Of a stretch of DNA of 64,000 nt, positions 24,132 through 32,875 are shown piece by piece. The notes beneath the pieces were generated by a model that saw only the letters and a list, made by a program, of their open reading frames with translations, was not told the origin of the DNA and searched no databases. Each line of letters starts with the position of its first letter. Position 1 is the stretch's first letter. Made by a program: the position numbers and the translations under genes. This DNA comes from Poseidonibacter ostreae (GTDB lineage Bacteria > Campylobacterota > Campylobacteria > Campylobacterales > Arcobacteraceae): positions 10,919 to 74,918 of the forward strand of contig NZ_WFKI01000010.1 in the NCBI RefSeq assembly GCF_009208055.1. The letters are read 5' to 3'.

Positions 24132-25088
24132 TTACATTCTGATTTCTTCTCTTTTTTGTAAGAAATCCCATCTTTTATTAATTCTTTCTTGCCACTCTTC
24201 AATTATATATTCATATTGAGGAGTAAATAAGTGTTTAAATCTTGGTTGTGCAGCTAAATAATCTCTTACTGGAATAATGTTTTTTGGTCTGTAAGTGATA
24301 TTTAATTCTCTGCCATCAATGATTTCATATAATGGGAAAACTAAAGAATCAACTGCTAAATCAGAAACTTCAATAGTTTGATTTGGAGCAAATTTCCATT
24401 CAGTTGTACAAGCAGACATTGCATTTATAAATACAGGACCCTCTGTATCAAAACCTCTTTGGATTTTCTTAACCATATCTTTCCATTTATTAGGTGCTAC
24501 TTGAGCAACATAAGGAGAACCGTGTGCTGCCATAATTGAAACAATATCTTTTTTCTGTCTTTTTTCACCATAAGATGTTGACCCAGCTGGTGCAGTTGTT
24601 GTACTTGAACCAATAGGAGTTGAAGATGATCGCTGCCCTCCTGTATTAGCATATACTTCATTATCTAAACATACATACATCATGTCATGACCACGTTCGA
24701 AACAACCAGAAATCCATTGGAAACCAATATCATAAGTTGAACCATCTCCACCAAATGTTACAAACTTTGGTTGAGCTGTATCTTCACTAATTCTACCTTT
24801 ATTTCTTAAGGCTTTATTCATAGTTTCAACACCAGCCATTGCTGTTGATGAGTTTTCAAATCCAATATGAATCCATGAACAATCCCAAGAAGTATGAGGA
24901 TAAATAGCAGTACAAACTTCTAAACATCCTGTTGATGCTGATACAACTAAGTTATCATTAGTTGCATTTAAAACTTCTCTTACAATAATTGAGTGAGCAC
25001 AACCTGGACATAAAAGGTGTGAACCTTCAAATCTCTCAGCAGCTGTTGAGAATGACTTTAAGTTTTTAATTACTTTTTGAGTACTCAT
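24132..25088 (-). CDS. porB: Pyruvate:ferredoxin/flavodoxin oxidoreductase, beta subunit
   Basis: 318 residues; the thiamine-diphosphate subunit of the four-subunit enzyme that converts pyruvate and CoA to acetyl-CoA and CO2 with low-potential electron transfer. Seen: cluster-ligand cysteines CPGCAHS and CLEVC; the TPP motif GDGSTYDIGFQW and, about 30 residues on, LDNEVYANTGGQRSSSTP; a further Cys in SACTTEW. Length and motif order match PorB. The gene lies 2 bases after porA on the same strand and is last in the porC-porD-porA-porB order. It is likely essential to central metabolism in this group, which often lacks a pyruvate dehydrogenase complex. Confidence 0.95.
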   Translation of the reverse strand: MSTQKVIKNLKSFSTAAERFEGSHLLCPGCAHSIIVREVLNATNDNLVVSASTGCLEVCTAIYPHTSWDCSWIHIGFENSSTAMAGVETMNKALRNKGRISEDTAQPKFVTFGGDGSTYDIGFQWISGCFERGHDMMYVCLDNEVYANTGGQRSSSTPIGSSTTTAPAGSTSYGEKRQKKDIVSIMAAHGSPYVAQVAPNKWKDMVKKIQRGFDTEGPVFINAMSACTTEWKFAPNQTIEVSDLAVDSLVFPLYEIIDGRELNITYRPKNIIPVRDYLAAQPRFKHLFTPQYEYIIEEWQERINKRWDFLQKREEIRM

Positions 25089-25090
25089 TG

Positions 25091-26329
25091 TTATTTCTCC
25101 TCCACATCATAGAAACTAAGTGCAGGTCCTCTAACACCAATTAGTGTTTGAATTTTGCCATTAATTTTTCCATCTTGTGCATCTTTATTTAGTGTTCTAA
25201 AGATATCTTTTAATCCTGCAATAGTCATATCTCTACCACCTAATCCATAAATTAAGTTTGTAACTAATGGTCTGTTTTGTGAGTTAATTAAAGCTCCTGA
25301 TACTTCATTATATAAAGCTCCAACAGTTCCCCCAGGTGCAGATCTATCCATACAAGCAATTGCTTTAACATTTTGTAATGTAGCTGATAACTCTTCAAGT
25401 GGGAAAGGTCTAAATAGTCTTGGTGCTACAACACCTACATTTATACCTTCTTCTTTTTTGATTTGATCAATTGCAAGTTTTGCAGTTTCAAAAGTTGAAC
25501 CTAAACATACAATTGCAATATCAGCATCTTCCATACCATAAGTCTCAACTACTTTATATTCTCTTCCTGTTAACTCTTTAAATTCAGCAAAAGTATCTTC
25601 AATAACTTTTTTAGAACCCATTAAAGCAGCATGTTGTTTCGCTTTATGTTCAAAGTGCCAATCTTGTTCAGTTTGTACACCATGTGTTACTGGCTTATCA
25701 AAATTTAATAAAGCGTTAACTTGTAAGTAATCTCCAACAAATTTTGAAGCTACTTCATCTTTTAAAGGAATAACATTTTGAGCTGTATGTGAAGTCATAA
25801 ATCCATCTTGATTAGAAATAACAGGAAGTCTAACTGCTGGATGTTCTGAGATTTTAAATGACATTAAAGTCATATCATAAGCTTCTTGAGGTGAGAATGC
25901 ATCAATTGAAACCCATCCTGCATCTCTTGTTAAATATAAATCTGAGTGGTCACCATTTACATTAAGTGGTGCTGCTAAGGCTCTATTTACAAGACATAAA
26001 ACTACAGGAATTCTCATTCCAGATGCTTGATATAAAGTTTCAATCATAAGTGCTAAACCTTGTGAAGAAGTTGCAGTTGCAACTCTACCACCAGCAGCAC
26101 CAGCTCCAATACATGCACTCATAGCAGCATGCTCAGATTCAGTCATCATAACTTCACCATCAACATATCCATTTGCATGGAACATTGCATAGTTTTCTAC
26201 TGTAGCAGTAGATGGTGTAATAGGGTATGCAGCAACAACATCAACATCAGCTTGTCTGAAAGCTTGTGAATTTGCCATGTTTCCATCCCAAACTTCAACA
26301 CCTTTTAAATTCATTTCTTTGCTATTCAT
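25091..26329 (-). CDS. porA: Pyruvate:ferredoxin/flavodoxin oxidoreductase, alpha subunit
   Basis: 412 residues; the subunit that shapes the active site and binds pyruvate. Seen: DVVAAYPITPSTATVENYA near the start, the ESEHAAMSACIGAGAAGGRVATATSSQGLALM stretch at about 60-95 (conserved TSSQG), NGDHSDLYLTRDAGW, then the C-terminal transketolase-like domain with VCLGSTFETAK and MDRSAPGGTVGALYNE. Flanked by porD (2 bases upstream) and porB (2 bases downstream), so the subunits are made together. Confidence 0.95.
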   Translation of the reverse strand: MNSKEMNLKGVEVWDGNMANSQAFRQADVDVVAAYPITPSTATVENYAMFHANGYVDGEVMMTESEHAAMSACIGAGAAGGRVATATSSQGLALMIETLYQASGMRIPVVLCLVNRALAAPLNVNGDHSDLYLTRDAGWVSIDAFSPQEAYDMTLMSFKISEHPAVRLPVISNQDGFMTSHTAQNVIPLKDEVASKFVGDYLQVNALLNFDKPVTHGVQTEQDWHFEHKAKQHAALMGSKKVIEDTFAEFKELTGREYKVVETYGMEDADIAIVCLGSTFETAKLAIDQIKKEEGINVGVVAPRLFRPFPLEELSATLQNVKAIACMDRSAPGGTVGALYNEVSGALINSQNRPLVTNLIYGLGGRDMTIAGLKDIFRTLNKDAQDGKINGKIQTLIGVRGPALSFYDVEEK

Positions 26330-26331
26330 AT

Positions 26332-26745
26332 TTATTCACCCTTCTTTTTTTTCTCAGGCCATTTACCTAGTGCATCTTCAACTGTTTCATACTCTTCAAA
26401 CATTAATAAAGATTTTGGATTAGTAGGACATACACTTACACATAATCCACATCCCTTACAGTGTTCGTAATCAACACCTTTCATCTCTTTATTTCTTGCA
26501 ATAATTGAAGTATCTGGACAGAATATCCAGCAGTTTTGACAGTCAATACATGTCTCAGAATTCCAAACTGGCTTTATAACTCTCCAGTCTCCTACTGACA
26601 TTGCTTTTGAACTTGTTTCTGAATATAATCTATCTTCAGGTTGCATTTCAGCAATGTTATAATCTATATCTCCTTGGAATGTATATAAAGCAGCACCAGG
26701 TACTAGCTCATCCCATCCCATTTCATTAATTGGTTTATTTGACAT
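26332..26745 (-). CDS. porD: Pyruvate:ferredoxin/flavodoxin oxidoreductase, delta (2x[4Fe-4S]) subunit
   Basis: 137 residues. Seen: two ferredoxin motifs, CIDCQNCWIFCP and CKGCGLCVSVCP, each CxxCxxCxxxCP, binding two [4Fe-4S] clusters that carry electrons from the TPP site; an N-terminal extension of about 60 residues (PGAALYTFQGD) typical of PorD; a Lys/Glu-rich tail. Located between porC (12 bases upstream) and porA (2 bases downstream). Confidence 0.95.
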   Translation of the reverse strand: MSNKPINEMGWDELVPGAALYTFQGDIDYNIAEMQPEDRLYSETSSKAMSVGDWRVIKPVWNSETCIDCQNCWIFCPDTSIIARNKEMKGVDYEHCKGCGLCVSVCPTNPKSLLMFEEYETVEDALGKWPEKKKKGE

Positions 26746-26757
26746 ATTTATTATCCT

Positions 26758-27321
26758 TTAATGAACTTCATCATAAGCTCGTTGGATTGCAATCATATTT
26801 GCATCAATAAGATTCTGAGGTAATTTTTTTAATACACCTTTCATCGCTTCTTTGAAATACTCTAATTCGAACATTCCACTTACTTTCATAAATGCACCAA
26901 GCATAGGTGTATTTGGAATTGCTTTTCCAATAGTTTCTCTTGAAATTTGGAAACAATCTAATACAAATACTCTATCTTCAATACCTTGAAGTTTTGGTAC
27001 TTTTGCAATTACTTCTTCTTTGCTAAGGTGTGTTGTAATAATATATTTAGTTTTATCTGTACCATTAGCTGTAATATCATCAGTATAAGTTAATCCTGGA
27101 TCTAGTATAAATACAAAATCAGGTTCCATGTATTTTTCATGGTTTAAAATTACTTCATCATCAATTCTATTGTAGGCAGTCATTGACGCACCTCTTTTAG
27201 CTGAACCATAAAAAGCGAATGCTTGCACTTGTTTTCCAGTTTCAGCAACAACAGAAGCAAGTCCTTTAGCACCAGTTACTGCACCTTGACCTGCACGGCT
27301 ATGCCATCTAATTTCTAACAT
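26758..27321 (-). CDS. porC: Pyruvate:ferredoxin/flavodoxin oxidoreductase, gamma subunit
   Basis: 187 residues. Seen: the family's N-terminal WHSRAGQGAVTGAKGLA, then FAFYGSAKRGASMTAYNRID and DFVFILDPGLTY, the conserved blocks of the gamma subunit that helps bind CoA and closes the complex. First gene of the por operon, with a strong ribosome site (AAGGAGCC) and a 320-base upstream gap holding the promoter. In some species the symbol porG is used for this subunit. Confidence 0.93.
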   Translation of the reverse strand: MLEIRWHSRAGQGAVTGAKGLASVVAETGKQVQAFAFYGSAKRGASMTAYNRIDDEVILNHEKYMEPDFVFILDPGLTYTDDITANGTDKTKYIITTHLSKEEVIAKVPKLQGIEDRVFVLDCFQISRETIGKAIPNTPMLGAFMKVSGMFELEYFKEAMKGVLKKLPQNLIDANMIAIQRAYDEVH

Positions 27322-27644
27322 AGAGGCTCCTTAAAATTAATTTTGACTTAAATTTTTTAATTAGTCTGAAACATTATACATATTTTTAACTTATATTCTA
27401 CTATATTTTTTACTATAAATTTAGTAGGTGTTACTTTTTTATACACCAATATATTGTAAATTTGATAAAAATATGCTAGAGAAATAGTGTTTTTATAAAT
27501 AAATAAAAGTTATAAAGCTTTAGTATTGTTGATTATATAGTTTTAAAACTATTATTTTTGATATATAATAGTTTTAAAAAAATAGATATTTTATTATTAA
27601 AAATAAATATTTTTATTTAATTAATATTTTATTTTAATAAAATT
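27322..27644. other. Non-coding, very AT-rich control region upstream of the por operon
   Basis: No ORF is supported. Seen on the minus strand: TATAAT in ATGTATAATG about 60 bases before porC, a likely -10. Also a 16-base perfect palindrome, ATAGTTTTAAAACTAT, at 27537-27552 whose half recurs as ATAGTTTTAAAA about 30 bases further on, and a GGTGT/ACACC hairpin near 27427-27447. The palindrome and its repeat could be a regulator site, but runs of A and T make chance repeats likely. The gap also contains the 3' end region of the HAD gene. Confidence 0.4.
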
Positions 27645-28298
27645 TTAAGAAAGTAATTGTATATATTTTATAGCACTTAGTGCATTATCTGTAATATTTG
27701 GAGTGTATTTCTTTAACTCTTCTTTTTTCCCATAACCACAAAGTACTGCAATTGAATTTATATTTGCATCATTTGCAGCAATTAAATCAAGTTTTGTATC
27801 TCCTATCATCCATACATTATGAGTGTTTTCATTATAGTTCATCTGTTCTAGTGTAACTAATATTGGCTCAGGGTGTGGTTTTGGATTTTCTACATTTTCT
27901 CTTCCTGTAACTATTTCAAAATGTTCACTTAATTTAAAATGTTCTAATAAAGGCATAGTATAAAGCCGTGTTTTTGTAGTAACAACTGAAACTCGTCCAA
28001 TCTTTGCTGCTAATTGTACTGCTTCTAAAGCTTCAGGAAGTAGTGTTGTTTTTTGTGTTGATATTTTTCTATATCTATTTTTATACGAAGCCACAAAATC
28101 CCAAACTCTATCTTCTTGTATTCCTAAATTTGCATACATAATATCTAAAGGATAACCAATAAAAGATTTTATATCTTCTTCATTTCCTTTAAAATCAAAA
28201 TTCATTTCTTCAAATGAGTGTATAAATGTAGATACAATTGCATCTGTTGAGTCTATTAGTGTTCCATCTAAATCAAATAATATTATATTTTCTTTCAA
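27645..28298 (-). CDS. gph: HAD-superfamily hydrolase, phosphoglycolate phosphatase-like
   Basis: 217 residues. Seen: HAD motif I FDLDGTLIDST with the nucleophile Asp (residues 8-12), a helical cap domain (about 18-80), motif II VVTTKTR, motif III lysine in ENPKPHP, and motif IV IGDTKLDLIAAN. This is the Gph/PGP-like subfamily (cap type C1), which typically dephosphorylates 2-phosphoglycolate or related small phosphates. Exact substrate uncertain; the symbol is tentative. It lies 25 bases downstream of the family-5 binding protein gene on the same strand. Confidence 0.8.
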   Translation of the reverse strand: MKENIILFDLDGTLIDSTDAIVSTFIHSFEEMNFDFKGNEEDIKSFIGYPLDIMYANLGIQEDRVWDFVASYKNRYRKISTQKTTLLPEALEAVQLAAKIGRVSVVTTKTRLYTMPLLEHFKLSEHFEIVTGRENVENPKPHPEPILVTLEQMNYNENTHNVWMIGDTKLDLIAANDANINSIAVLCGYGKKEELKKYTPNITDNALSAIKYIQLLS

Positions 28299-28323
28299 AG
28301 CTTTCCTTTTTATATTTTAAGTT

Positions 28324-29823
28324 TTAAGGTTTTATCCAATCTTTTTGATTGTGAGTAATTCCTGTAAATGCAGGTTCGATATTTTTTATTTCATCATTAA
28401 CAACTGTTATTGAGTTTGGTATATATAAAAATAAATATGGAATATCGTCTGTAATTTTTTTAAATATACTTTTATATATCTTACTTAATTCATCTCTATT
28501 TATTGTAGTTGAACCTTTTTCAATTAACTTATCTACTTCTTTATTAGAATATCCAACTAAGTTAAATCTTCCTGTTTTATCTGAACTTGAATGCCATAAA
28601 GGATAAGCATCAGGCATTAATGATAAAGACCATCCAAGAAGTATTGCTTCATAATTTCTTGGATGAACAACTGTATTTAAATAAGCCTGCCACTCCATTA
28701 CTCTTATTTTCATTTGTATACCAGCTTTTGATAGTTGGTATTGTAATATTTGTGCTGCGTTTATTCTTGTATCATTTCCCGTATTTGTAACTATCTCAAA
28801 ACTAAATGGATTATTTTCATCATAACCTAACTCTTTTAAAAGTTTTTTTGCTTTTTGAATATTTGGAATGATAGGTTTTGTCTTTTCATCATAGGCAAAA
28901 CTTCCTGGTAAAAATGGTCCATTACATACTTCTCCATGTCCAAAAAACAGAATGTCAACAAGTTCTTGACGGTCAATTGCTAAGGATAATGCTTTTCTAA
29001 TTCTTATATCTTTAAATTTTTCATTTTTTAAATTTAATCCAACGTATGAGTAAGAAAAACTTTGGCTTTCTATAATCTTGAATGATTTCTTAAACTCATC
29101 ATCAATTTGTCTATCAATTTGAAGAGGTGTTAAACTAGATAAATCAAGTTTTTTTTGTTTTAAAAATAAAAAAGATGTATTTGTATCTGGAATAAATTTA
29201 TACAATAACTCATCAATTTTAGGTTTACCTTCAAAATAGTTTTCATTAGCTTTTAATTTTATATTTTGTCCAACTTTAAAGTTTTCTAATTTATAAGGTC
29301 CTGTTCCTATTGGATTTTTATTAAAAGAACTTGTCATCAAATTCTTTTCATCTTTTAATATATGATAAGGAAGTATGCCAACCATCCATATTTCTAAGGC
29401 TTTAAAATAAGCTTTTTTATAAATAACCTCAATAGTGTAATCATCAATTGCTTTTACGGATTCTACTTCTTTATAGTTAGATTTTATAGAATTAAAAACT
29501 TTTGGATCTAAAATAGTATTATAAGTAAATACTACATCTTTAGAAGTTAACTCTTTTCCATCATGCCATTTTATATCTTTTCTTAAATTTATGATTAGTT
29601 TTGTCTTTGTTTCAAAGCTATATGAAAGAGCTAAATCTTCTGTAGGGTTTCCATCTTTATCGTATTTAAATAAACCATTAAAAAGCCAATTGGCTATTTG
29701 TGAACTTGCCGTATCATTTGCTAAAATTGGATTTAATCTACTAGGACTTGAACTTATTGATAAGTTTAATGTACTTGCTTGAATGTAAGTAAAAATAATT
29801 AGGAATAGTGTAATAAATTTCAT
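28324..29823 (-). CDS. Periplasmic family-5 (peptide-type) substrate-binding protein, orphan
   Basis: 499 residues from the ATG at 29823, which gives a clean signal peptide (MKFITLFLIIFTYIQAS). A longer frame to 29886 runs into the rpsI terminator hairpin and is rejected. Seen: the N-terminal lobe SPSRLNPILANDTASSQIANWLFNGL, the family signature IKWHDGKELTSKDVVFTYN, NPIGTGPYKLENFKVGQNIKL, and IRKALSLAIDRQELVDILFFGHG; this is the dipeptide/oligopeptide/nickel-binding type. No permease or ATPase genes adjoin it. It is closer to the canonical family than the protein at 3865-5505. Peptide uptake is the default guess; the partner transporter would be encoded elsewhere. Confidence 0.85.
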   Translation of the reverse strand: MKFITLFLIIFTYIQASTLNLSISSSPSRLNPILANDTASSQIANWLFNGLFKYDKDGNPTEDLALSYSFETKTKLIINLRKDIKWHDGKELTSKDVVFTYNTILDPKVFNSIKSNYKEVESVKAIDDYTIEVIYKKAYFKALEIWMVGILPYHILKDEKNLMTSSFNKNPIGTGPYKLENFKVGQNIKLKANENYFEGKPKIDELLYKFIPDTNTSFLFLKQKKLDLSSLTPLQIDRQIDDEFKKSFKIIESQSFSYSYVGLNLKNEKFKDIRIRKALSLAIDRQELVDILFFGHGEVCNGPFLPGSFAYDEKTKPIIPNIQKAKKLLKELGYDENNPFSFEIVTNTGNDTRINAAQILQYQLSKAGIQMKIRVMEWQAYLNTVVHPRNYEAILLGWSLSLMPDAYPLWHSSSDKTGRFNLVGYSNKEVDKLIEKGSTTINRDELSKIYKSIFKKITDDIPYLFLYIPNSITVVNDEIKNIEPAFTGITHNQKDWIKP

Positions 29824-29870
29824 TAGGTATTGTATAGTTTTTTTGAATATTAATAACTTAAAGTGCATAA

Positions 29871-29902
29871 AAAAAGGGAACAACATTTGTTGTTCCCTTT
29901 TT
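29871..29902 (-). terminator. Intrinsic terminator of rplM-rpsI
   Basis: Perfect 15-base arms AAAAAGGGAACAACA / TGTTGTTCCCTTTTT around two bases. The G/C core is followed on the minus strand by a T run. It lies about 40 bases past the rpsI stop and before the start of the binding-protein gene. Confidence 0.85.
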
Positions 29903-29939
29903 GAAAATACAAAGATATAAAATCTTTGAAAAATTGAAT

Positions 29940-30329
29940 CTATCTTTTTGAGAATTGACCGCTTTTTCTTGCTTTTCTTCTTCCGTATTTCTTTCTTTCA
30001 ACTGATCTAGCATCTCTAGTTAATAAACCATAAGGTTTTAAAATAGCTCTGAATTGCTCATCATAAGCAACTAAAGCTCTAGAAATACCATGTCTAACAG
30101 CATCAGCTTGTGCAGAGTACCCTCCACCTAGAGTTTTAACAACAATATTTACAGAAGTTTCTTGTTTAGCTACTTCTAATGGTTGCATTACTCTTTTTTT
30201 AATCGCTTCGTGTCCACCTAACCATGTGTCTAAAGACTGACCATTGATTGTTAGTTGACCATTACCAACTTCTAGCCATACTTTAGCTATAGATGTTTTT
30301 CTTCTTCCAGTTGCGTAAACTTTTGCCAT
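29940..30329 (-). CDS. rpsI: 30S ribosomal protein S9
   Basis: 129 residues, full length. Seen: the N-terminal ATGRRKTSIAKVWL, LGGGYSAQADAVRHGISRALV in the middle, and the basic C-terminal tail ERKKYGRRKARKSGQFSKR, whose final residues reach toward the P-site tRNA in ribosomes. Five bases after rplM, the usual L13-S9 pair. Confidence 0.98.
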   Translation of the reverse strand: MAKVYATGRRKTSIAKVWLEVGNGQLTINGQSLDTWLGGHEAIKKRVMQPLEVAKQETSVNIVVKTLGGGYSAQADAVRHGISRALVAYDEQFRAILKPYGLLTRDARSVERKKYGRRKARKSGQFSKR

Positions 30330-30334
30330 TAGTC

Positions 30335-30754
30335 CTATCCTTTAATTTGTGCAGTATGAGGGTGTTCGCTACCTGCATATACTTTTAATTTTTTTAACAT
30401 GTTTTTACCAAGAGTTGTTTTTGGTAACATACCTCTTGTTGAAAGTTTATATAATTTTTCTGGATTATTTTCAAACATATCAGACATTTTGTGAGTTTTT
30501 GTACTACCAAAATAACCTGAGTGTGTGTAATAGTTTTTAGTTTCTAATTTAGTTCCAGAAAACTTTGCTTTAGAAGCATTAATGATTACAACGTAATCTC
30601 CACAATCTACATGAGGTGTGTAATAAGGTTTAGTTTTCCCTCTTAAGATACTTGCAACTTCAGTGATAATTCTTCCGAATACTTTATCAGTTGCGTCGAT
30701 TACTATCCAATCTCTTTCGATTTCGTTAGCTTTTGCCATTTGAGTAAATTTCAT
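30335..30754 (-). CDS. rplM: 50S ribosomal protein L13
   Basis: 139 residues, full length. Seen: DWIVIDATDKVFGRIITEVA, the conserved start; YVVIINASKAKFSGTK; the HSGYFGSTK and GMLPKTTLGKNMLKKLKVYAG signature blocks. It is followed by rpsI and preceded by a gap with nested AT-only hairpins that separate it from phoR. A good ribosome site (GCGGAG) lies upstream. Confidence 0.98.
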   Translation of the reverse strand: MKFTQMAKANEIERDWIVIDATDKVFGRIITEVASILRGKTKPYYTPHVDCGDYVVIINASKAKFSGTKLETKNYYTHSGYFGSTKTHKMSDMFENNPEKLYKLSTRGMLPKTTLGKNMLKKLKVYAGSEHPHTAQIKG

Positions 30755-30797
30755 TTATTTTCTCCGCTTTTATTAATGAGGTGGAATAATAGTGTAG

Positions 30798-30839
30798 TAA
30801 TACTTAAATAAACCTTAATTTAAGTATTATTTAATACTT
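30798..30839 (-). terminator. Nested AT-only hairpins between phoR and rplM
   Basis: The sequence TAATACTT occurs twice (starting at 30798 and 30832) with its complement between. It can pair either as TAATACTTAAAT / ATTTAAGTATTA (30798-30829, 12 bp) or as AAGTATTA / TAATACTT (30822-30839, overlapping the phoR stop). The two hairpins exclude each other. This could be a weak transcription end after phoR; no good T tract follows. Confidence 0.35.
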
Positions 30840-32207
30840 TATTGTAAATTCCGAACCTTGATTAAATTCTGAAGTAACTTCAAGTGAGAAATTATGCAGT
30901 GATAGTATAGATTGAACGATAAATAAGCCTAAACCTAAAGAGTTGTTCCATCCGTTATTTGAGACTCTGTAGAACTTATGTTTAATTTTTTCAAGCTCCT
31001 TACTCTCTAAACCTATACCCCTATCTTTTATAATTATTGAATTTTCTGTAAGTTCTACAATTACTTCATCATCTGAGTATTTTAAGGCATTTTCAATTAA
31101 GTTTGATATTGCCATAGAAATTAATGTTTCATCAACTTTTAAATTTATATCAATTCCTGAAATTATAATCTCTCTATTTTTATATTTTTCTTTTAAATCA
31201 GGAATAATATCTTCAACTATTCTTTTTATTGGAGTAGGGATTAGAAGTAATTCTTGTTTTCCTTCTTCTAGTTTTAATGTAAGTCTTAACTTATCAATAA
31301 TTTGTGACATTTTATTTGCATTAGAATGAATTTTATTTAAAAATTTTTGTTTCATAACTTCTGGCATTTCATCATCATTCATAATAGTTTCACTATATCC
31401 AGAAATTATTGCAATTGGATTTTTGAACTCATGAGATAAGGCAGAAATAATTTCATCTTTTTGTCTATTTGCAATCTTTAATTTTGCAGTTTGTTTTGCT
31501 TTTTGCTTCTCTTTTTTTGATAGTTTTAAAGCTACTTTATTTAATAATCTTGTAATTTGATAAAACTCTTGTGTATATCTTGATTTTAATTTATAAGTAG
31601 GTTTTTTATCTGATAATTGCGTTAAAAAGTTTAAAATAGAGTCGGTCTCTTTTTTTATTTTAAGACTAATAAAGTATGTAGTTAAAAAACCAATAATTAA
31701 AAAAAATGTAATAAAAGCAAATATCTGAGCAGTAAGTTTTACAAAGTTATCAGTAATTTTATCTGTATAATCTGCCATTCTTATAAAATAAATATTTTTA
31801 TCAATGCTTACTTTTTTAGTGATATATAAAAGTTCTTTATTTATCGTATTTGAAAATCTAACAATCTTTCCAATACCGAAATCTTTTGCTTGAAGTACTT
31901 CTTCTCTATTGGAATGATTCTCCATTAGGTTTTTATCTTCATCACTCTCAGCTATTACATTACCCTTTTCATCAATCACGGTAATTCTAAGATTAATCTG
32001 TGCTTTTAAATCTTTTATTATATTGTCTATATTTTTTAAATCTTTTAATACAATTGAGAATGTATCAATATTTTGTACAAGATTTTTTTCAATTTGATTG
32101 ATATAGATATTTTTTGACCAAAAGTAAGTAACTATTGTTAGAGTTATTAAAATTCCTACAAAAATTAAAATAAATGTTCTTAAAAAAAGTTGGTGAATTT
32201 TTAACAA
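30831..32207 (-). CDS. phoR: Phosphate-responsive sensor histidine kinase (PhoR-like)
   Basis: 458 residues from TTG at 32207, overlapping the regulator stop by 7 bases. Seen: TM1 at about residues 9-29; a periplasmic domain (30-160) with NLRITVIDEKGNVIAESD, resembling a PAS/Cache-like fold found in PhoR-type kinases; TM2 at about 163-187; a coiled linker; H-box ALSHEFKNPIAIISG (His about 258); N-box SNLIENALKYSDDE; KDRGIGL; SLGLGLFIVQ. Known: C. jejuni has a comparable periplasm-sensing PhosS. Inferred from context: it phosphorylates the adjacent PhoB-like regulator under phosphate limitation, with PhoU and the Pst transporter as inputs. Confidence 0.85.
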   Translation of the reverse strand: MLKIHQLFLRTFILIFVGILITLTIVTYFWSKNIYINQIEKNLVQNIDTFSIVLKDLKNIDNIIKDLKAQINLRITVIDEKGNVIAESDEDKNLMENHSNREEVLQAKDFGIGKIVRFSNTINKELLYITKKVSIDKNIYFIRMADYTDKITDNFVKLTAQIFAFITFFLIIGFLTTYFISLKIKKETDSILNFLTQLSDKKPTYKLKSRYTQEFYQITRLLNKVALKLSKKEKQKAKQTAKLKIANRQKDEIISALSHEFKNPIAIISGYSETIMNDDEMPEVMKQKFLNKIHSNANKMSQIIDKLRLTLKLEEGKQELLLIPTPIKRIVEDIIPDLKEKYKNREIIISGIDINLKVDETLISMAISNLIENALKYSDDEVIVELTENSIIIKDRGIGLESKELEKIKHKFYRVSNNGWNNSLGLGLFIVQSILSLHNFSLEVTSEFNQGSEFTIKY

Positions 32208-32875
32208 AATATATAACCTTCACCTCTTACAGATTTTATATAATCTTTTTTTCCCTCAGGATCAATCTTTGCTTTTAATCTTTTTATAGCAACATTTACT
32301 GTTTTTACTTTTTTCTCTAATGAGTCTCCCCAAACAGCATCTAATAAATGTTCTCTACTCATTAAGATATCTTTATTTTTAATAAACTCTAAAAATAAGT
32401 CATGTTCTAAATGCGTTAATTCAATCTCTTTTTCTTCAATATAAAATTTCTTATTACTAGCTTTATATGTGATATCTTTAATTCTTAAGATATCAACTAC
32501 TTTAGCTGTTCTTTTAATTACAGCTTTTACACGTGCAGTTAATTCTTTTAGGTTAAAAGGTTTAGTTATATAATCATCAGCATGAGAATCAAAGCCCTCA
32601 AGAATGTCTTCGTCTTTATCTTTAGCTGTTACATAAATTACAGGAATATTATATCCCTCTTGTTTAATTTTGTTAATAAAACTAGTTCCCTCACTTCCAG
32701 GAAGGTTTCTATCCATTAAAATTAAACCAATCTCTTCTTCTTTTAAGACCTGCTTTAGGTTTTTATCAATATTTAAAAAACCTATAGTTTCAAAGCCCTC
32801 TTTTTGTAATGTATATTCAAGAAGTTCTAAAATATCTTCTTCATCTTCAACAATTAAAATAGGTTTATTTGTCAT
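32201..32875 (-). CDS. phoB: Phosphate regulon response regulator (PhoB-like)
   Basis: 224 residues from the ATG at 32875, which overlaps the end of the psiE-like gene by 11 bases and gives the normal receiver start (MTNKPILIVEDEEDILELL). A longer frame to 32935 adds unconserved residues and is less likely. Seen: acidic residues in VEDEED, phospho-Asp in LILMDRNLPG, VTAKD, TKPFNLKEL with the conserved Lys; effector domain with LTHLEHDLFLEFI, LLDAVWGDS and SVRGEGYIFC. Inferred to bind the two GTAAC direct-repeat boxes found upstream of pstS and pstC. Confidence 0.87.
   Translation of the reverse strand: MTNKPILIVEDEEDILELLEYTLQKEGFETIGFLNIDKNLKQVLKEEEIGLILMDRNLPGSEGTSFINKIKQEGYNIPVIYVTAKDKDEDILEGFDSHADDYITKPFNLKELTARVKAVIKRTAKVVDILRIKDITYKASNKKFYIEEKEIELTHLEHDLFLEFIKNKDILMSREHLLDAVWGDSLEKKVKTVNVAIKRLKAKIDPEGKKDYIKSVRGEGYIFC

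Noticed and set aside
27537..27578. ATAGTTTTAAAACTAT palindrome as a defined regulator site upstream of por
   Set aside because: Composed only of A/T apart from two G/C bases in a very AT-rich gap more than 200 bases from porC; it may arise by chance, so it is mentioned only within the intergenic entry.
29823..29886. Longer N-terminus of the family-5 binding protein
   Set aside because: It would be encoded through the rpsI terminator hairpin and would hide the signal peptide; the ATG at 29823 gives a normal leader.
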